Below are positions 61,184 through 64,000 of a stretch of 64,000 nucleotides of DNA, piece by piece; position 1 is the first letter of the stretch, and each line of letters starts with the position of its first letter. The translations under genes were made by a program, and so were the position numbers. The notes beneath the pieces were generated by a model, which saw only the letters and a program-made list of their open reading frames with translations, was not told the origin of the DNA and made no database searches. Origin of the DNA: JACRAV01 sp964571235 (GTDB taxonomy: Bacteria > Zixibacteria > MSB-5A5 > GN15 > FEB-12); the NCBI GenBank assembly GCA_964571235.1, contig CAZNAI010000010.1, positions 124,001-188,000 of the forward strand. The letters run 5' to 3'.

Positions 61184-61693
61184 ATGGCTGACCAACCAAC
61201 CGACCAACTGAAGACGTTTAACGTCGATTTGTGGAAACACGACGGCCACGCCGGCGCTCTCATCCCTCTATTGCAGTCGGCGCAGAACACCTACGGGTAT
61301 GTGTCTGAAAAGGCAATTGATTACATCAGTCATGTCACCGGTATTCCGGCCGCAGAAATCTACGGTGTGGTCACATTCTACGCTCAATTTCGCACCCGCC
61401 CGTTGGGAAAAAATGTAATCCGCGTCTGCAACGGAACCGCCTGCCATGTCAACGGCGCCAAGGGTGTGTACGAAGTCATTCAGGACGAACTACATATCAA
61501 CTACGAAGAAACAACCGAGGACGGCAATTTCAGTTTGCTTTCGGTGGCGTGTATCGGGTGTTGCTCGCTTGCGCCGGTCATTACGATAAATACCGAGACC
61601 TTTGGCCGCCTGACACCCCAGAAGCTCCGCAAGATTATCAGACAACAGAAGATGAAACACAAGGCCGCCGCCACAACCGGAGCGGAGGAATAG
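61184..61693 (+). CDS. NuoE/HydC-type [2Fe-2S] subunit of NADH:ferredoxin diaphorase
   Basis: A 169-residue thioredoxin-like [2Fe-2S] subunit of the NuoE, HndA, HydC class. Ligands are the four cysteines in RVCNGTACHVNGA and ACIGCCSLAP. The N-terminal helical part (GALIPLLQSAQNTYGYVSE, IDYISHVTGIPAAEIYGVVTFYAQF in parts) is typical. It transfers electrons between the flavin subunit and other partners in NADH dehydrogenases, formate dehydrogenases or bifurcating hydrogenases. It is three bases ahead of the NuoF-like gene. Which partner enzyme it serves cannot be told as the locus runs off the window. Confidence 0.9.
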   Translation: MADQPTDQLKTFNVDLWKHDGHAGALIPLLQSAQNTYGYVSEKAIDYISHVTGIPAAEIYGVVTFYAQFRTRPLGKNVIRVCNGTACHVNGAKGVYEVIQDELHINYEETTEDGNFSLLSVACIGCCSLAPVITINTETFGRLTPQKLRKIIRQQKMKHKAAATTGAEE

Positions 61694-61696
61694 CCG

Positions 61697-63454
61697 GTGA
61701 AAAAAATCGCGATCGGACTCGGTACCTGTGGCATCTCGGCCGGCGGCGAAAAAGTCTACCAGGCATTTGAAGAAGAACTTCGCAGACACCCCGACGCATT
61801 TTCACTCGGCGAGACCGGATGTATCGGGATGTGTTACCGGGAAGTGCTGGTAGAGATCTCCAATGGTAACGGCACGAAGCGCCTCTACGGCGAAATCACC
61901 CCTGAGCGAGTGCCGAAACTGATCGAACAAGAAATACAGCATGACACGCCGGTCGACGAATGGCTGGTTTCCGGTGAAGGCCGGGAGACCGGCTTTTTCG
62001 AAAATCAGGTTCGTATCGTCCTGCGCAATTGCGGCGAGATCGATCCGGGGTCGATTGAAGACTACATCGCTCGCGGCGGGTATGAGGCGATTAAGAAAGT
62101 GCTCGCCGGCTTAACCCCCGATCAGGTGATTGGCGAGATTGTCGCTTCCGGCCTGCGTGGCCGTGGCGGCGCCGGATTCCCAACCGGCACAAAATGGAAA
62201 TTTGCGCGGGCGTCACAAGGCGACAAGAAGTACATCATCTGCAACGCCGATGAGGGTGATCCCGGCGCGTTCATGGATCGCTCGGTGCTCGAGTCCGACC
62301 CACATACCGTGCTTGAGGGTATGATCATCGCCGGATATGCGGTCGGCGCCGATGAAGCGTATATTTACTGCCGCGCTGAGTACCCCAAGGCGATCGCACG
62401 TTTGCGGCAGGCGATAAGCCAGGCGAAACGTCGCGGGTTGTTGGGAGAGAAGATCCTTGGCTCGTCGCACAACTTTGAAATCAAAATCAAAGAGGGCGCC
62501 GGCGCTTTTGTCTGCGGCGAGGAAACCGCTCTGATATTGTCCATTGAAGGCAAACGCGGCATGCCTCGCATTCGTCCACCGTATCCGGCGGTTTCCGGGC
62601 TTTGGGGAAAGCCGACCAATATCAACAATGTCGAGACATTCGCCAATGTCCCGTGGATCATTCTAAATGGCGGCGCGAAATTCGCCAGTTACGGCACTGC
62701 CGACAGCAAGGGGACCAAAGTCTTCGCCATGGCCGGAAAGGTCAAACGCACCGGCCTTGTTGAAGTCCCGATGGGCATCACGATCAATCAGATCGTCTTC
62801 GACGTCTGCGGAGGCATCGCGAACGACCGCACATTCAAAGCAGTGCAGATGGGTGGACCATCGGGCGGATGCATCCCAGCCCATATGTGCGAACTTCCGA
62901 TTGACTATCAGCAGATCAACAAGACCGGCGCGATTATGGGATCGGGCGGGTTGATTGTGATGGACGACACGACCTGCATGGTCGACGTCGCCAAGTTCTT
63001 CCTTACCTTCACACAAGCCGAATCCTGTGGCAAGTGTACCTTCTGCCGTGTCGGAACTAAGAGGATGCTTGAAATATTGGAGCGGATCACGATTGGTCAG
63101 GGGACAATGGCTGATTTGGATAACCTCGAAGAGTTGTCCGATCAGATTTGCAGGGCATCATTGTGCGGGCTCGGCCAGACAGCGCCGAATCCTGTGCTCA
63201 CCACGCTAAAGTACTTCCGCGATGAGTATGTCGCTCACATTGAGCAGAAGAAATGCCCCGCGCATGTCTGCCAGTCGCTGTTGACCTATACGATACTCGA
63301 TAATTGCACCGGGTGCGAAGTCTGCAAGCGGGCCTGTCCGACCAACGCAATCACCGGCCTGAAGAAAGAACTGCACCTGATCGATCAGGATTTATGCATC
63401 AAGTGCGGGAAATGTTTCACTGTTTGTCGATTCGACTCGGTACTGAAGGAATAG
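61697..63454 (+). CDS. NuoF/HydB-type NADH-binding flavoprotein with extra Fe-S domains
   Basis: A 585-residue flavin and Fe-S subunit starting at a GTG. Domains in order: a thioredoxin-like [2Fe-2S] domain (residues ~1-95; cysteines in LGTCGIS and TGCIGMCY), the NuoF core with FMN/NADH loop GRGGAGFPTGTKW and ICNADEGDPGAFMDR, the N3 cluster motif ESCGKCTFCRVGTKRM, and a C-terminal two-[4Fe-4S] ferredoxin (CTGCEVCKRACP and CIKCGKCFTVC). This layout equals HydB/HndC of NAD-linked, often electron-bifurcating, complexes. It oxidises NADH or reduces NAD+ with ferredoxin. Confidence 0.93.
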   Translation: MKKIAIGLGTCGISAGGEKVYQAFEEELRRHPDAFSLGETGCIGMCYREVLVEISNGNGTKRLYGEITPERVPKLIEQEIQHDTPVDEWLVSGEGRETGFFENQVRIVLRNCGEIDPGSIEDYIARGGYEAIKKVLAGLTPDQVIGEIVASGLRGRGGAGFPTGTKWKFARASQGDKKYIICNADEGDPGAFMDRSVLESDPHTVLEGMIIAGYAVGADEAYIYCRAEYPKAIARLRQAISQAKRRGLLGEKILGSSHNFEIKIKEGAGAFVCGEETALILSIEGKRGMPRIRPPYPAVSGLWGKPTNINNVETFANVPWIILNGGAKFASYGTADSKGTKVFAMAGKVKRTGLVEVPMGITINQIVFDVCGGIANDRTFKAVQMGGPSGGCIPAHMCELPIDYQQINKTGAIMGSGGLIVMDDTTCMVDVAKFFLTFTQAESCGKCTFCRVGTKRMLEILERITIGQGTMADLDNLEELSDQICRASLCGLGQTAPNPVLTTLKYFRDEYVAHIEQKKCPAHVCQSLLTYTILDNCTGCEVCKRACPTNAITGLKKELHLIDQDLCIKCGKCFTVCRFDSVLKE

Positions 63455-63456
63455 AT

Positions 63457-64000
63457 ATGGTAAAGCTGACAATAAATGGCCAGTCGATCAGTGCTTCACC
63501 TGATAAGACGATTCTTCAGGTTTGCCGGGAGCAAAATCTCGATTCGATCCCGACCCTTTGCTACGACGACAAACTCCCGCCGTTCGGCTCGTGCTTCCTG
63601 TGCGTTGTTGAAGTGGAAGGTCAGTCACGCCTCTTCCCCGCCTGTTCCACCAAAGTCAACGAGGGGATGAAAATTGTCACGCGCTCAGAGAAAGTTGTCC
63701 GCGCCCGCAAGACTTGTCTCGAACTTCTCTTGTCAGATCATTATGCTGACTGTTTCGGGCCGTGCCGTTTGAGTTGCCCCGCCGATGTAGATATTCAAGG
63801 ATACATGTCACTGGTGGCGCTCGGAAAATTCACCGAGGCGGTCGCGCTCATCAAAGAAAAGAATCCGTTGCCGTCGGTTTGTGGCCGTGTCTGTACCCGC
63901 AAGTGCGAGGTGAATTGCCGTCGCACGATGCTCGAAGGGGCAGTCGGCATTGATTTTCTAAAGCGGTACGCAGCTGATCAGGATATGATTGGCAAGATGT
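63457..64000 (+). CDS. [2Fe-2S] ferredoxin / GltD-like flavoprotein (partial, 3' end off window)
   Basis: The first 181 codons of a gene three bases after the NuoF-like gene. Residues 1-85 are a NuoG/HydA-type [2Fe-2S] domain (cysteines in IPTLCYDD, FGSCFLCVVEV and FPACSTKV). Then comes a region rich in cysteines (DCFGPCRLSCPADVD, VCGRVCTRKCEVNC) that matches the N-terminal Fe-S domain of the glutamate-synthase small subunit and dihydropyrimidine dehydrogenase (GltD/Fer4_20 type). This suggests a flavin-dependent NAD(P) electron-transfer subunit, not an [FeFe]-hydrogenase H-domain at this point. The end is outside the window. Confidence 0.8.
   Translation, partial: MVKLTINGQSISASPDKTILQVCREQNLDSIPTLCYDDKLPPFGSCFLCVVEVEGQSRLFPACSTKVNEGMKIVTRSEKVVRARKTCLELLLSDHYADCFGPCRLSCPADVDIQGYMSLVALGKFTEAVALIKEKNPLPSVCGRVCTRKCEVNCRRTMLEGAVGIDFLKRYAADQDMIGKM

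Overview
The window reads as chromosome from a Gram-negative, anaerobic or facultative bacterium of the FCB group; a candidate-phylum lineage such as Zixibacteria would fit. This is an inference from gene content, not a search result. Supporting signs are an outer-membrane TonB-dependent-type receptor, an exported metallopeptidase ending in a FlgD-like/T9SS-like C-terminal Ig domain, lipoprotein and signal-peptide genes, a SufCBD-S-U-T iron-sulfur operon, and pyruvate:ferredoxin-type fermentation enzymes. Coding density is high. Genes run in long same-strand chains joined by ATGA, GTGA or TAATG overlaps, so translational coupling is common. No phage, integrase, transposase or CRISPR array is visible.

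Layout. 1-12.2 kb, all minus strand: a UMF1-type MFS permease (cut by the window edge), an HD-domain protein, an outer-membrane receptor overlapping an ECF S component, an exported HExxH peptidase, a PHP phosphoesterase, bifunctional formimidoyltransferase-cyclodeaminase, a DUF3108 protein, an arginine-phosphatase-like LMW phosphatase, a TsaC/Sua5 protein, a SPOR-domain protein and mannose-1-phosphate guanylyltransferase. 12.3-17.7 kb, minus: iorA-iorB-buk-ptb-ptb, an amino-acid-fermentation module that turns 2-oxoacids into acyl-CoA and then into acid plus ATP. 17.7-20.1 kb: an unknown exported protein and a SpoIIAA-like protein among dispersed hairpin repeats. 20.1-27.4 kb: mntP, then an Rrf2 regulator with a clear promoter/operator and the suf operon. 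27.5-31.7 kb: a MacA/MacB-like ABC exporter with two FtsX-type permeases. 31.7-39.5 kb: a beta-CASP nuclease, EttA, AsnA, a GYD protein, a divergent 4-hydroxybutyryl-CoA-dehydratase-family flavoprotein and a PLP aminotransferase.

39.8-47.7 kb, minus: an exported GH38 alpha-mannosidase followed by a ribose-type sugar ABC transporter (permease, ATPase, binding lipoprotein). The permease carries an unusual soluble insert of about 105 residues. At 48.6 kb is tRNA-Gln(CTG) with encoded CCA. 48.8-60.5 kb, minus: a sugar-phosphate operon (thiamine pyrophosphokinase, glucokinase, 6-phosphogluconolactonase, YbjQ, OpcA-like, Zwf, Gnd, transketolase, PGI, Rpe, QueG) that covers glucose to pentose phosphates. 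60.5-64 kb, plus: a promoter, a 16-codon leader ORF, a tandem RAM-domain protein and the start of a NuoE/NuoF-type NADH:ferredoxin diaphorase locus, ending in a cut [2Fe-2S]/GltD-like flavoprotein.

The most unusual observations are: a Ptb paralogue that has lost the Ser-Arg catalytic pair its neighbour keeps; the 4HBD-family protein with an altered cluster-ligand set (Tyr292 for His, Cys spacing changed); the sugar permease with a Rossmann-like insert; the Rrf2 operator laid over its own promoter; and the leader ORF/hairpin ahead of the diaphorase genes.
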